A stretch of 64,000 nucleotides of DNA, from NCBI RefSeq assembly GCF_932294415.1, contig NC_065535.1:89668862-89732861 (forward strand). The letters run 5' to 3'. This document shows, piece by piece, positions 11,006 through 23,997 of this stretch. The position numbers and the translations under genes were made by a program. Under the pieces are notes generated by a model, which was not told the origin of the DNA, did no database searches, and saw only the letters and a program-made list of their open reading frames with translations. The DNA comes from Quercus robur. Lineage: Eukaryota; Streptophyta; Magnoliopsida; Fagales; Fagaceae. The number at the start of each line of letters is the position of its first letter. The first letter of the stretch is position 1.

Positions 11006-11360
11006 GATACAACATGTGGCACAAATACGTTATTTAAATTCTTGTGCCTCACAAAAACTATTGTGAATAGTGGTAATAGTTTTGGATGGTTTTAAGACTT
11101 TACCACCCATGATATATAAATGATTGCAACTCTCACTTTGAATATCTTCTTCTTTCAAAACTTTCAATGGAAAACTAAAAATTCTCTGGGACTTCTCCAA
11201 AATTTTTTTATTTAGAACTTAATAAACTTGGTTGTATCCTAGGGATAAATTAGTAGTAACGTTTTAGTAACTCTTATGTGGGTGCATATATTGTCTAAGG
11301 ATAACATTTCGTTGTGGCTCCAAATTGTCAAATGTTTTGTTTGATTATTAAATCACTATA
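11006..11360 (+). repeat. Local segmental duplication, copy 1
   Basis: This ~355-bp block recurs at 11566-11801 plus 12912-13020. Shared words include TGTGGCACAAATAC, TTTTGGATGGTTTTAAGACT and GGTTGTATCCTAGGGATAAA. No coding capacity. A shorter inverted relative is at 13355-13432. Confidence 0.85.
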
Positions 11361-11565
11361 TTTTTTAAATATATCTTTTGGTAGTGAAAATTCAATGTGT
11401 AGTCCCTTCTTTTTTTTTCTTTTTTTTTTTTATGTGAGAAGTGTTAATTCCTCTTTAGTAGAACTAAAGTGAATGAAATTGTGGCAATGAAATTGGAAAA
11501 AATAAGTTTAGAAAATCTTGTACATACGAGATTTGTATGTAAGACGTATGTGATTTTAAATATGA

Positions 11566-13020
11566 CCCGTGGCACAAATACCTTATCTAAATTCTTGTGC
11601 CTCCACAAAAACTATTGTGAATAGTGGTAATAGTTTTGGATGGTTTTAAGACTTTACCAATGATATATAAATGATTGTAACTCTCACTTTGAATGTCTTC
11701 TTCTTTCAATGGAAAACTAAAAATTCTTTGGGACTTCTCCAAAATTTTGTTATTTAGAACTTAATAAACTTGGTTGTATCCTAGGGATAAATTTGTAGTA
11801 ACTGAAAGTTCAAAAACGTGTACAAAACACTTTTGAACGTTTAGACCCCCAAAAATTAACTTAACCAACACAAGCAATATGTCAAACAACTAGTGTGCGG
11901 AAACTTAACACATGCTATAATATGAAATTGGTTATAAACTATCTAAGCCATAACAAAATAAAACCACAGCAGATAATGTAAAGGCAGAGATAGAGAGGAA
12001 GGAAGATGCAAACACACAGACAACACGCGATGTGTTATCGAAGAGGAAACCGAAGTCCTCAGCGAAAAACCTCTCCGCCGCCTTTCAAGCGGTAATCAAT
12101 CCACTAGAAAATACAGTTGGGATACAAGGACAGCAATAGACCCTCCAAGCCTAATCTACCCAGTGCACTTAAGCCCTCCAAGCTTCTTGCTCCAACGAGG
12201 TTGCGCCGAACCTTTTTCTTTTCTAGCTTCCCGGATTCCGCTACTAAACCATAGCATCAACCAATGAAGATTGGCTCCTTCCTAACTGCTTCCCAGAACT
12301 CCAAACGACTGTCTCACAGAGATGATGATGGTGAGAACCAGGTTTGGTATAGTGCCTCTCAAGGATTTGACAATGGAGAGGAAGAGAGTTGAGGAATATG
12401 ATGAGACTCTAAGGTAGGGATTGTGTGTGAAACAATCTTGTTTTTCTTTAGGGTTTCTCTCTCAAAATTCTCTCTAGAAGTTCTCTTTCAATCGTGGGTT
12501 AAAGGGGTATTTATACTGGAGTGGAGAGGAATGTGAAACGTCAGGTTTTGGCAAAACAGGGGTGGCTCGCGGCTTGACCTCGCGGCTTGACCAAGTCACG
12601 AGATCCAGTCGCGAGTTAACCATATGGCCAGTTGTCCTGTTTTGTCCTGTAGTGCTCCAGCTAGCATGACTGTTCATCTTCCAGCATGCTTGGCACGTGT
12701 GCAGCTTCTGGCGGCTTGCAGCCGCGAGTCCACCCGCGAGTCCCAGCCGCGACACTCTGTTTTCTTGCACACTCTTGAGCAATCTTCACTCTATCTCACT
12801 CACTACCCTTACAACAAACCCACCTAGATACAGGGTTACTAAATGCTGAATTACAAGCAAATTTGGCACGGAATAAAGCCAATTAGATGGTTGAATAAAT
12901 TCAACCTTACAGTAACGTTTTAGTAACTCTTATGTGGGTGCATATATTGTTTAAGGATAACATTTCGTTGTGGTTCCAAATTGTCAAATGTTTTGTTTGA
13001 TTATTAAATCACTATATTTC
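11566..13020 (+). repeat. Local segmental duplication, copy 2, split by a solo LTR
   Basis: Aligns to 11006-11360 but is interrupted exactly at GTAAC by a solo LTR (11803-12911). Rejoining by eye at the target duplication restores collinearity with copy 1, which confirms the LTR boundaries independently. Confidence 0.85.
11803..12911 (+). mobile_element. Solo LTR (family A) with GTAAC target duplication
   Basis: The 1109-bp insertion begins TGAAAGTTC and ends CCTTACA, the TG...CA ends of LTRs, and is flanked by GTAAC at 11798-11802 and 12912-12916. The uninterrupted copy of the target is present at 11006-11360. It shares long blocks with 55278-56602, including GCGAAAAACCTC, CAAGCGGTAATC and the end CGGAATAAAGCCAA. 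A GC-rich part (about 12560-12750) repeats CGCGAGT-like words. No internal retroelement domain is present, so this is an LTR left by recombination. Confidence 0.88.
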
Positions 13021-13354
13021 AGAATGTATTCACAACTACTATAGAAGTTAGAAGGTTCAATCTTATATTTTACAATTGCCATTGGAAGTTAAGAACTTAA
13101 TGGGCAATTATAGAGATAAATAAGGATTTTGTACATACTTCTAAATAGTAAAACGTGGTCCGAATCATAAGCATTTTGTACGTAAATCCATTCTGAAAAT
13201 TTTCTAAATGTTGAGAGGTCATCCAGGTGCTTCCCTGATGGACAACCTTCATAGCCACAGATGACCTCCTGACGGTGGACGACTTTCTTGGTCCTAGACG
13301 ACTCTATGGACGAATTGGAGATAGCTCGATTTTTAGTTCACCATCAATGGGTAA
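13021..13354. other. Intergenic, no gene seen
   Basis: No supported frame. Sequence near 13220-13320 is rich in GACGAC/GACTTTC words of unknown origin. Confidence 0.35.
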
Positions 13355-13432
13355 AGTCTTAAAACCATCCAAAAATTGTTTCCAATATTCACAATAGTTT
13401 TCATTTCATCCAATATTCACAATAGTTTTTGT
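13355..13432 (-). repeat. Inverted relative of the 11-kb duplication
   Basis: The reverse complement reads ACTATTGTGAATATTGGA twice and TTTGGATGGTTTTAAGACTT, matching 11046-11104 apart from an internal ~30-bp tandem duplication. Together with the copies at 11-13 kb it forms a loose inverted pair. Confidence 0.65.
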
Positions 13433-14089
13433 AGGGTCCCGATTTATTTAACGGCCCAAGAATGACGTTGGGCTCGTAAGTAAAGGGCCCTAACAATATG
13501 ATTTGTAGAGTGTGGACTTGAAAGGCAGGACCTTTGTCACAGGTTGATGGTTTAGTCGGGATTTCAGTGGAAGCTTCTCTATGGGCGGACTTAGTTTGAC
13601 TAACCAGACCTTTAATTAGGATGAATTATAGGGTTGAAGTCCTCGGACATCGTCCGAGGAGCTCTGTACCCTTCCCTTTTTCTCCCCATTCCAGGATTTT
13701 TCCTTCCATCCCCCGGGGATCTCTTTCTTTCGTTTTCTTTTTCTTTTTTTTCTTTTATACCAGTGTTCATCCCCCCTTTTTATGTCCACGTGTAAGTTCT
13801 TATTTTCTGGGGTGCAGACCTATCCTGTCAACCCATACCTAGAGTTGTTGGAGGTCGTTGGAAAAGTTCAAATGGCATGGTTTTGAGCATGGGTTTGTCA
13901 GATGCAGGATTCTGTATTACGATGTTGGCAGCTTTCTCCCTCTTTCTGTCCCTGTACTGAGTTTGCCCTTTTTCTCAGGCGTTTTGAGAGGTGTAGAGCA
14001 TAAGATCGTCCTCGGCCATAGCTCTCCTTGGCTCAGGCCTTGGGCCCAAAAGCAGAATGGGTCTAGGCCGCGAATTATCAGGCCCCACA
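13430..14089. mobile_element. Solo LTR (family C) with GTTTT target duplication
   Basis: The 660-bp sequence starts TGTAGGGTCCCGATT and ends CAGGCCCCACA. Exact GTTTT copies lie at 13425-13429 and 14090-14094. Its TGTAG start, GGCCCCACA end and internal CGTCCGAGGAG words resemble the LTRs of the large gypsy element (28219-40511), suggesting a related but distinct family. No internal region remains. Confidence 0.82.
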
Positions 14090-14094
14090 GTTTT

Positions 14095-15097
14095 CATTTC
14101 AGGTTGTACAACTTTTGGCCCGAAAATTGTCAAATTCGTAAATTTTGCATAATCTCGTACAAAAAAACTACGTTTAAGATTCAAACAACCGACAATTAAT
14201 TTTGATCAAAAGAAACTTGACACTCTCATACATCTTATATACAACTATAGTACATCCGAGATTCTACAAACTTTATTTTTTCAATCGTTTGCCACATTTT
14301 TTGTCACTCTCTCAACGCTAAAGAGGAAATAACACTTTTGACATTATAAAAAATTTGTTTTAATACTAGAACTGAATTGTAAAGTATAGCAGAAAAACGA
14401 AAAATAGATTTAATGCGGAAAAGATTTGGGGATATATGTACTGTTTAAGTTGTCCCGTAACAATTAACATTGAGTAATACACTAATTCTTTCATTTACTG
14501 AGGATTCTTAATAAACATGTTAAATTTTATGTCAATTAAATATTATTTACAATATTATTTATAAATTTATATTTTAAAAATAATTTTAAACTACAAAAGT
14601 TTTCAATTTAAATACTTTAAGCATTTGCTAAATTGAAAAAAAAAAAAAAAAGTCAATTTAGCAACCAAATCTTCAAAACTATGGCTGTTTAAAAGAATTT
14701 AACTTTGAGCTACAGTAAAGAAAAAAATAATATTTTATTGTAGAGTGTTAAAAAAAAGTATTTTAATGTATTGATAGTTGTGAATTGATGATTATTGTAT
14801 TAGATACATTATTTTATTTTGTGATTTATATTATTTTAATGTGTTAAATATTAATATAAAACCTTTGTTGTAAAGAATATTATAAAATGAGGTGTTAAAA
14901 TAAATAAAAATAGTGCTTTAAATTGCTAAAAGCAAATTTTTTAGATGCTTTACTGTGAATGCTGTTATTAATGACATAGTTATTAATCTTTAATTTTTTA
15001 AATATTTTGCAAGTATTGAAAATATAAAAAGAAGATGTGAATTTGCCAAAATTCACCACCAATAAAAAAGATATTGAATAAGATTATAATTTAAGAT
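14095..15097. other. AT-rich intergenic sequence
   Basis: Runs of A and T (for example near 14636-14651) and no supported gene or element ends. Confidence 0.4.
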
Positions 15098-15104
15098 TAT
15101 AACT

Positions 15105-16360
15105 AGGGATAATTACAGTAAACCCACCTGAGGTTTGGCCCGTTTACACGTTACCTACCCGTGATTCAAAACTTATCACTTTGCCTACCTGAAGTTAGTT
15201 CTGTTAGCCTTCCGTAACCCACCTCTCCATTTGCCGTTAGAAAAACACCCTTTTATTAAAAATAGAACATAACACGGATCAAACACGAACCATCAAATCT
15301 TTTCCTCACAAACACAAGAACACAACATTTGTAAATATAGTTCAAAATTTTCAGTTACACACATCCAAAACCAATTAAATCCTCTAAATCCATACCAAAA
15401 TCCCTCACATTTTTCAAACCCAAACTGTAAGAAAAAAAGTTTTAGAACCCAATCATAGATTAAACAGAAAATAGAAACAAACCAAAGAGAGAAAAACAAC
15501 ATCATTGTTCATCTCTCCTCTAAAAACAAAAAATAACAGAGAAAACTCAAACAAACAAGATCAAAGAGGGGGTTTTGTAGTTTGGGTTCAAGAACACACT
15601 TGCTCTTGGTATGAACAGTCTTGAGCCACAAAAAAAATTCCAAACCCAAAAAAAATTCCAGATCGCGATCAACGTCGCAATCTCGCCTTCGCGAGATCGC
15701 GTCGGCGAGATCGCGACGTTGATCGCGATCTCGCGAAGCGTCGCGAGATCGCGCTCGACGTCGCGATCTCGCGACGGCGCGCTCTCGCGTTCGCGAGATC
15801 GCGCCGTCGATCGCGATCTCGATCCGGCGCGATCTCGCGAAGGCGAGATCGCGCCGTCGCGATCTGGAATTTTTTTTGGGTTTGGAATTTTTTTTGTGGC
15901 TTGTGTTTTATGGGATTTGGATTTTTTTTTTTTTTTTGGGTTTGCGCCGTCGCGATCTGGAATTTTTTTTGGGTTTGGAATTTTTTTTGTGGCTTGTGTT
16001 TTCTGGGATTTGGATTTTTTTTTTTTTTGGGTTTGGTTTGGTTTGAATAAAAGTTGGAGAGATCTATAAAAAAAAAACAAATGCTCAATGATATCACTTT
16101 TAATCAGGAATAGCATTTGATCTGTGCTATTCCTGTGTTTTGTTCTCAAACAAGTTCTTAAGCAATAAAAAGTCCTAACTTTTTGTTCTTTGTTATGTTT
16201 GTTTTTCATTAAAAATGTGTTTTTCTAACGGCAAACGGAGAGGTGGGTAACAGATCCCTAACGGAAGGCACCTCAGGTGGGCAAAGTGATAAGTTTTGAA
16301 CAACGGGTAGATAACGTGTAATCGGGCCAAACCTCAGGTGGGTTTACTGTAATTATCCCT
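15105..16360. mobile_element. TIR element with ~150-bp inverted ends and a CpG-rich core
   Basis: The left end AGGGATAATTACAGTAAACC and the reverse complement of the right end are nearly identical for about 150 bp, through CACCTGAGGTTTGGCCCG and ATTTGCCGTTAGAAAAACAC-like words. TATAACT flanks both sides (15098-15104 and 16361-16367), a 7-bp (possibly 8-bp) target duplication. The interior is itself partly palindromic: AATTCCAAACCC-type sequence near 15630-15660 pairs with GGGTTTGGAATT near 15880. A ~95-bp tandem pair (15852-15946 and 15948-16036) follows the CpG-rich core. No transposase is present. Superfamily is uncertain; long TIRs suggest a Mutator-like origin. Confidence 0.75.
15657..15866 (+). 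repeat. CpG-rich palindromic TCGCGA module, copy 1
   Basis: About 210 bp built of interleaved GATCGCG, CTCGCGA and CGCGAGATC words, each close to self-complementary. It reads without stops in several frames on both strands as Arg/Asp/Ser-rich low-complexity peptide. The same block, inverted and collinear with a ~24-bp extra piece, occurs at 33782-34030 inside an element with different ends. In an AT-rich region it stands out as a small CpG island. Origin unknown. Confidence 0.8.
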
Positions 16361-16367
16361 TATAACT

Positions 16368-17993
16368 AATTTTGTAACTAAGTTTTGCAATTTTAAAAAT
16401 AACTTCACTACTATCATTAAAAAACAAAATAAATAAAAAAATAAAATAAACTCATGGTTGTGCTGCCTATCCCGCACTATTTTGACCAGTCTTGTCTCAT
16501 TTTCGTATATATTTTCTTGGACCTCTTGTTTGGCATTTTCACGTCATGTCTCTGCCTCCACAGGACCACAGAAAGATGAAATGAAAATGAGACAAGACTT
16601 AAACAACACAATCATTAAAAAAAAAAAAAAAAATGTTTAGCAAAAAAAAAGAACAACCATTAAAAAAAAGAAAAAGGAAAATCTAATTCAATTGATTAGC
16701 TTAGCTGCAGTCCAAAGTCAAAATTGTGATTCACAAACTTGAAAAGGTGAAACAAAACTGTGAAAACGTGACAACACAACCACATCCACATACCATAAGG
16801 GTCGGGCCAAAGCGGTATAGCCACAATTTTTAGCGCAAAAAATAATTCTTACTCTATATCGATCACATTTTTTACCTAAAAATGTGAAAGTTACATTATG
16901 TTATTTACTAAAAATTGACTATATAAATTTGAAGGTAATTTAATTTTTTATAATCATAATTATACAATTTTAATTCTTTATTGATTTACTTTCTTGATTC
17001 ATTAAGTTATATTAAAATATTATATTGTAAATAAAGATGCTGACAAAATTGACTAACTTGAGTTACGATTTTCAAGTATGAATTTTTGCAATGCCACTTT
17101 TCGATGGCAACAGTTTCTGTTTAATGCAAATGCCAACTACAGTGAGCTTGGTAGATGTCATGTAAAATACGTTCATTAAATTATCCAACTGATTATACAA
17201 GCTACTCTGCATTTTTTAAGAACGTGACATTTTCTTATATATTCTTGACTCCCTTTTCTTGTGAGGTTGAAAAACGTTTCATATTCTTTACTTTCAGAAT
17301 GTCAAGCAGCTGATGATTGGCAATCAAAGTTTTATTTGTTCTGCTGATTGATTATCTTCCGGAGTTATTTGCTAAGATACCAAATAGCAAACAGTTTGAG
17401 GTCATCTGTGTGTATTTCCATATTTATGAAAGCATGAAACGGTAATTCTTCTAGAAATGAGTTCACAAGAAGCTCATAAGACACAAAATTCAGCTATCTG
17501 ATATAGCATATCCAAAGACCAGGCAATCTGATAAAGCATACCCCAAGCATCTGAACATGCATTCTCTTACTAATATCTAGCTGTAGGTTCTACTAATATC
17601 CCAGAAATAGCTAGGTAAATCATTGGTTAAATGAATGCCAAATAGTGGGAACTTGGGAGGCAGATCAACAGTGGAGGTGAACACATTTAACATATACAGA
17701 AAAATACACAAACATACCCTAAAAGTAAACATTCTAGAAATAACATGAAAATATTATCATCCAATCCACACAAACAAAAAATACAAATGACATCACAAAT
17801 TAAGTAAAAAATGTATAATGGAGTACGCGACAATTAATGACACAAACATAGCTAATTTGAAAACCCAAGTCAGATAACAATTTATAACACGACATCTTCT
17901 ACTTGAAAAATTGCAGCGAGGCAGATGTACCCTGCACAAATGGACAGAAACATTGCAACGAAATGCTAAAGAAATTTAACCGCGTTTCAATGC
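16368..17993. other. Intergenic, includes the 3' flank of the L13a gene
   Basis: No supported gene. The stretch just below 17994 is presumably the 3' untranslated region and terminator of the minus-strand L13a gene. Poly-A runs lie near 16617-16633. Confidence 0.4.
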
Positions 17994-19677
<1,684 letters not shown>

Positions 19678-19750
19678 ATTCGCCTTGACTAGTTTTTCTG
19701 AGGAGGCTGCTAGGTTTTGGACCTTCCACCCTTTCATACCAGCCGGCTGC

Positions 19751-19781
19751 TAGGGTTTTGGACTTTTCACCCTTTTATATA
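19751..19781 (-). promoter_or_regulatory. L13a promoter: TATA box and telo-box
   Basis: On the minus strand TATATAAAAG lies at 19772-19781 and the telo-box AAACCCTA at 19751-19758, about 75-105 bp before the start codon. Telo-boxes near the transcription start are characteristic of plant ribosomal-protein and translation genes. A second, imperfect AAACCTAG copy lies about 50 bp further downstream, within a short duplicated stretch of leader sequence. Confidence 0.7.
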
Positions 19782-19785
19782 AACA

Positions 19786-20045
19786 GACGCTCTCCAACAC
19801 TTTCAATTAGGTACACAAATAAAAACAAAAAGGGTTTAATTTAATAAAGCAATCTCAAGAAAAATGGCCCAAGAATCTTCCCATATCAGATTGTTCAATC
19901 AGAAGCAGCTTTGCTGACAGAACTGAGTACTGTAGTCATCATCATGCTCTAGTCTATAGACTCTATACTTAAAGATTTGTTTAAAGGTCATCTCTGACTT
20001 TGTTGACAGGATTCAGTACCATTACTATGTAGTTTGTACTTAAAA
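19786..20045. repeat. L13a upstream block, source copy of the 5.6-6.1 kb duplicate
   Basis: Matches 5601-5660 plus 5828-6060. It lies immediately upstream of the L13a TATA box and lacks the insertion seen in the other copy. Confidence 0.7.
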
Positions 20046-20471
20046 AGTCTTTATTTATTTATTTTCCTTTCAAAAAGTAAGTTTTTATTTAAATGTTAAT
20101 TTTCGGTTATGTCAAATTATTTTATAATTTTAAAAAAAATGTTAACCTGATTAATTTTTAGTAATTTTTATTTAGACCTATTATTAATATTATATTTTTA
20201 TTTATTAATAACTACTTGCTATTATGTAAAGTTTTTATAAAATATTTTATATTTTTAACATTATTTTAATATTATTATATAAAATATTTTTAAAATAACT
20301 AAATAAGTTAGTAAAACTTTTTTTATGTTAAAATAGTAAATTATTTTTTCCTTTTTTTATAAAAAAATATTTTAAAATAATTTATTAATATAGTCCTTAA
20401 GGTTATATTTCAGTAAATCCCGTACTTAAAAAGTCATGATAAATGCAATTAACTTTAGAATTGAAACACAA

Positions 20472-20557
20472 GTCAAGATGGCCGAGTGGTCTAAGGCGCC
20501 AGACTCAAGTCCTAGTCCTCTAACGAGGGCGTGGGTTCTCAAATCCCACTTCTGACA
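20472..20557 (+). pseudogene. tRNA-Leu(CAA) pseudogene
   Basis: The sequence starts GTCAAGATGGCCGAGTGGTC, has the Leu-type long variable arm and the anticodon loop CTCAAGT (anticodon CAA), and ends TCTGACA. Three defects suggest decay: an A-C mismatch in the acceptor stem, a poorly paired anticodon stem (CCAGA against CCTAG), and two extra bases in the T loop (TTCTCAAAT in place of the usual TTCAAAT). The A box is intact; the B box is disrupted by the extra bases. It lies alone in AT-rich DNA. Confidence 0.8.
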
Positions 20558-20710
20558 AAAACAATCTTATTTACCAAAAAATAAAAAACTTTAGAATTGA
20601 AAGTTTGAATGTTTATCTTACCCAATTAATTATGTGGGCCATATATCTGTCCTTAAAGTTGTTTTTTATCTTTTTTTTTTTCACCTTCACACATTTTGCT
20701 TTCTTTACAT

Positions 20711-20848
20711 CAGTTTGGATACAATTTATTTTTACTGAAACTGAAAACTGACAACACTGTAGCAAAATAATTTTTAAATATGTGAGAAATTACTGTTCAT
20801 AAATCTAAAATCACTATTCATGGATAATAAACAGTGACACAGGTGCTG

Positions 20849-20879
<31 letters not shown>

Positions 20880-20930
20880 GCTGAAAATGCACAATTGCTG
20901 AAACTTAGACGCTGGACGTGGATCCAAACT
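20711..20930. mobile_element. MITE-like element
   Basis: Ends near GTTTGGATACA and GTGGATCCAAAC; interior contains AAACTGAAAACTGACAACAC, CTGTAGCAAAATAATTTTTA and a 25-base poly-A. It belongs to the same loose family as 9681-9963. Confidence 0.45.
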
Positions 20931-21005
20931 TCACCTTTATGTCTTGTGACTTGTCACTTTGCTTCACCACTTTGTTTTGAATGACTACTCAGTTTCAAAC
21001 TTTGT

Positions 21006-21300
21006 GTGAGATTGGATTCACGTCCACAGCTAACTGAGTTTTTCACTTTAGCACTTTTTTTTTGGCACGTGTTTCAAGAGCAAATGGCGACTGTTTCATT
21101 AACCGTAGCCGTAATATTTAATTTTTCAACGCATTAATAGGTTTCTTACACTGTTTATAAAACCTAGAAATCTCACTTTTCAGCAACTTTTTCATTAAAA
21201 ATAGATTTTACAGTATTATTTATATATTTAAAAATTATTTTTTTACAATATTTTTAGTTTTTAGCTTTCAATTTTAATAAAATAATTTCTATCCAAATGG
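21006..21300. mobile_element. MITE-like element
   Basis: Begins near GAGATTGGATTCACGTCC and ends near TTCTATCCAAATGG; shares AGCAACTTTTTCATTAAAAA and the following TTTTACAGTA-like phrase with 9681-9963. Non-coding. Confidence 0.45.
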
Positions 21301-22733
21301 TCCATAATAAGATTGGAGGTAACTGGCTTCTTCGCATTAGTGACCACCATGGAAAAGAAAATTCATTATTATATATAAATTTTAAAATTTTTATAACCTC
21401 CATTTCATGATTGATTGAAGTATATCGTCCCATTAATTGAAATGACCATTAATTGAAATGAATGAATGAAGCACGATTTAAGGCACTGCAACTATTAAAA
21501 AAAAAGAAAAAAAAAGTTTGACTGACGTGTGATAGATAGTTCTCTGGAGCTCTGGGCTAGTCTTGAATGTCGACCGCTAGATCTTTTGCTCGGAGAAAAT
21601 GATTTTCTCACTGATTACTAATAAAAAAGCTGCTCACAAATAAAAAGAGCTTCTCGCATAAATTATAAATGTACTTCTTGGGTTTCAGCAAAAAAGAAAT
21701 GCACTTCTTGGATTTTCTCACCGATTACTAATAAATGTACTTTTATCTATTTTTCCTTTTATGTTAAACTTTACAATTCACTTCTATTATTTAAAAAAAA
21801 AAAAAAAAAAAAAACAATTCAATCAAACTGAGATTCTCACTTGTGCTTGTCACTCAATGTCTATCTTATGCAGCCTAAACTTTTAGGCTCTCTTGGAAAG
21901 ACCGAACCTTCTTCGAAAAAGCCTCAATCTCTCTCTCTCTCTGTCTCTTAACATCAATTTCTCTCTCGTTCACCGTTAGTTTCTCTCTTTCCCTAATAAA
22001 TTTTCTCAAAAGTAATGATAGAAGTAAAAACTAATCAGCTCTCACGTGGGGTCAAGAAATTCCACCAAGTCTACCCTGTATCCCTTTGTTACAGATGATT
22101 GAGTTCTTCTCTTATACAAACATAACTGAGTTTTTTCTCCATTTCTCATGACAGATTTTACCATCAATCTCTGCCACTATGAAATTGGGAAAAAAATAAT
22201 GATAAGTTTATGAAAAAAGTATTCAGCAAAAGAAAAAGTTTATGAAAAAGGTGAATTAAAAAGTGATAATTCACCAATCAAAATCATTAGAAAATGTAAG
22301 AGAGTAGAAGAACTTATTTTTAAAAATTAAAAAAGTCATTCAGCAAAAAAAAAGAAAAATTAAAAAAGTCGCACATCAATTAATAAATTATTATAAAAAA
22401 ATTTCAAAAAAATAAAAAAGAGAAATTAAATTTGAATTTTTTTGGGACAGATTCATGATGTTGTTTCTAAAATTGCCATTGGCTCATCTCTTTGATTGGA
22501 ATGGTCATACTAGATTGAAAGCCTCACTGAAATCCCATCACATTAATGCCCTCACTTGGACCATAGTACTAAGCTCAGCTTTGTTTCTATTGAAGTGTTG
22601 GTTTGAGCATGAGATCAATTCAACCGCTGTAGGCATCTATGACCTGAATGCCTACTAGATTTGCTTATAGAAAAAAAGAGCAGCTTTATCTTAAATTTAT
22701 AGACCTGATCAGAGTAATGTAGCAGTAGCTGCC
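21301..22733. other. Intergenic sequence, no recognised gene
   Basis: A 67-codon plus-strand frame (22455-22658) was inspected; it has no recognisable domain and sits in AT-rich sequence. Short repeats such as GATTTTCTCACYGATTACTA occur twice (21601 and 21711). Nothing else is supported. Confidence 0.4.
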
Positions 22734-22736
22734 TTA

Positions 22737-23882
22737 AAGCATTAGCATTGAAAAATTCTAATTCTACTCTACTTTACCATTCCAAAAAGCCACATTATCA
22801 TTATACCATACCATTTTACAATACCTTTTACATCTAAAAACTCTATTTTTATTAAAATATTATTTTTTAATCTTTATTTATTATTTCTTTCCAACCATCA
22901 CTTTTTTTCAGACTTGGCATGATTCCAACGACTCCACCATCACCAGTCACCACACCACCACCACCACACCACACCACCACCTCTACAACTCCACCATCAT
23001 CAATCACCACACCACCACCACCAAAATGCTTCAGCCTAATTGCTTCAGCCTCTCATCATACACATTACACAATTAGAAAACCCAAACCTATTTCATCAGG
23101 CCCACAACTATTGATGAACGCAGAGGAACTCATGAACGTAGACATCGCCAATCAACCCCAATCACAACAGACCAAAAAATAAAAAAAAATAAAAAAATAA
23201 AAAAAAAAGATCAACCCCGATCAAACCAAACACCACCACCGCTAGATCAATGTTTCCTCCATCGTTGATCAACCTAGATCAACCACCAAAATCCCATTGG
23301 AACAAAAACCTAGACATCGCCGAACAACCCCGATCACAACATGAGAAAAAAAAAAAAAAAAAAAATCCCAAATCAACCCCGATCAAAACCCAGACACCGC
23401 CGCCACTAGATCAATGTTTCCTCCATTGTTGATCAACCCAGATGAACCACCAAAATCGCACCGAAACAGAAACCCAAACACCGCCGATCAACCCCATCAC
23501 AACAGGGAAAAAAAAAAACCCCATTTCAACCCTGATCAAAACCCAGACACCGCCGCCACTAGATCAACATTTCCTCCATCGTTGATCAACCTAGATCAAC
23601 GTTTCCTCCACTGTGATTTGTGATGTTGATGTTGGGAGGAGGATGATGTTTGGGTCTGAAGAGAGGAAAGAGCAGATGAGAAAGAGAGAAGAAAGAGAGA
23701 GAAGAAAACAGAAATAATGAGAGAGGAGAAAGAAATTTCAAGAGAAAAGCAGCTTAAAATATTATTATTATTTTTATAATACTGAAAAAAAAAATTGCAA
23801 TACTTACCTTTAGCATTCCCTGATGTAATACGTTTTGGAATTTGGAATGCCAAATACCCTTTACATAGGAATGGTAATGCTC
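22737..23882. mobile_element. TIR element (PIF/Harbinger-like) with internal tandem repeats
   Basis: The left end reads AAGCATTAGCATT and the right end, reversed, GAGCATTACCATT. TTA flanks both sides (22734-22736 and 23883-23885). No transposase is visible. The interior has a CCA/CAC-rich tract and three tandem ~140-bp repeats (23214-23625). Boundaries depend on imperfect termini. Confidence 0.55.
23214..23625 (+). repeat. Three tandem ~140-bp repeats
   Basis: AACCCCGATCAAA, CCGCYRCTAGATCAA and TTTCCTCCATYGTTGATCAA recur three times at a ~140-190 bp period, varying mainly through internal poly-A tracts. The repeats keep short open frames, but the encoded peptide (Pro/Asn-rich) resembles nothing known to me. 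Confidence 0.7.
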
Positions 23883-23997
23883 TTAATCAGTGGGTTGTGT
23901 TAACAGTGAATTGTAGCAGTAGCTGCATTATTTTCTTACTTTTTTTTTTTTTTTTTCTTGGTTTCTCAGCAACACAGAAGCCGGTGAGAACAGTTAA

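Noticed and set aside
15547-16209. Long Arg/Asp/Ser-rich frames on both strands (220, 152 and 142 codons)
   Set aside because: They are by-products of the TCGCGA-rich palindromic module, which lacks stop codons in most frames; no start context, splice signals or protein similarity.
22919-23182. 87-codon Thr/Pro-rich plus-strand frame
   Set aside because: Low-complexity CCA/CAC tract inside a TIR element; no promoter or similarity.
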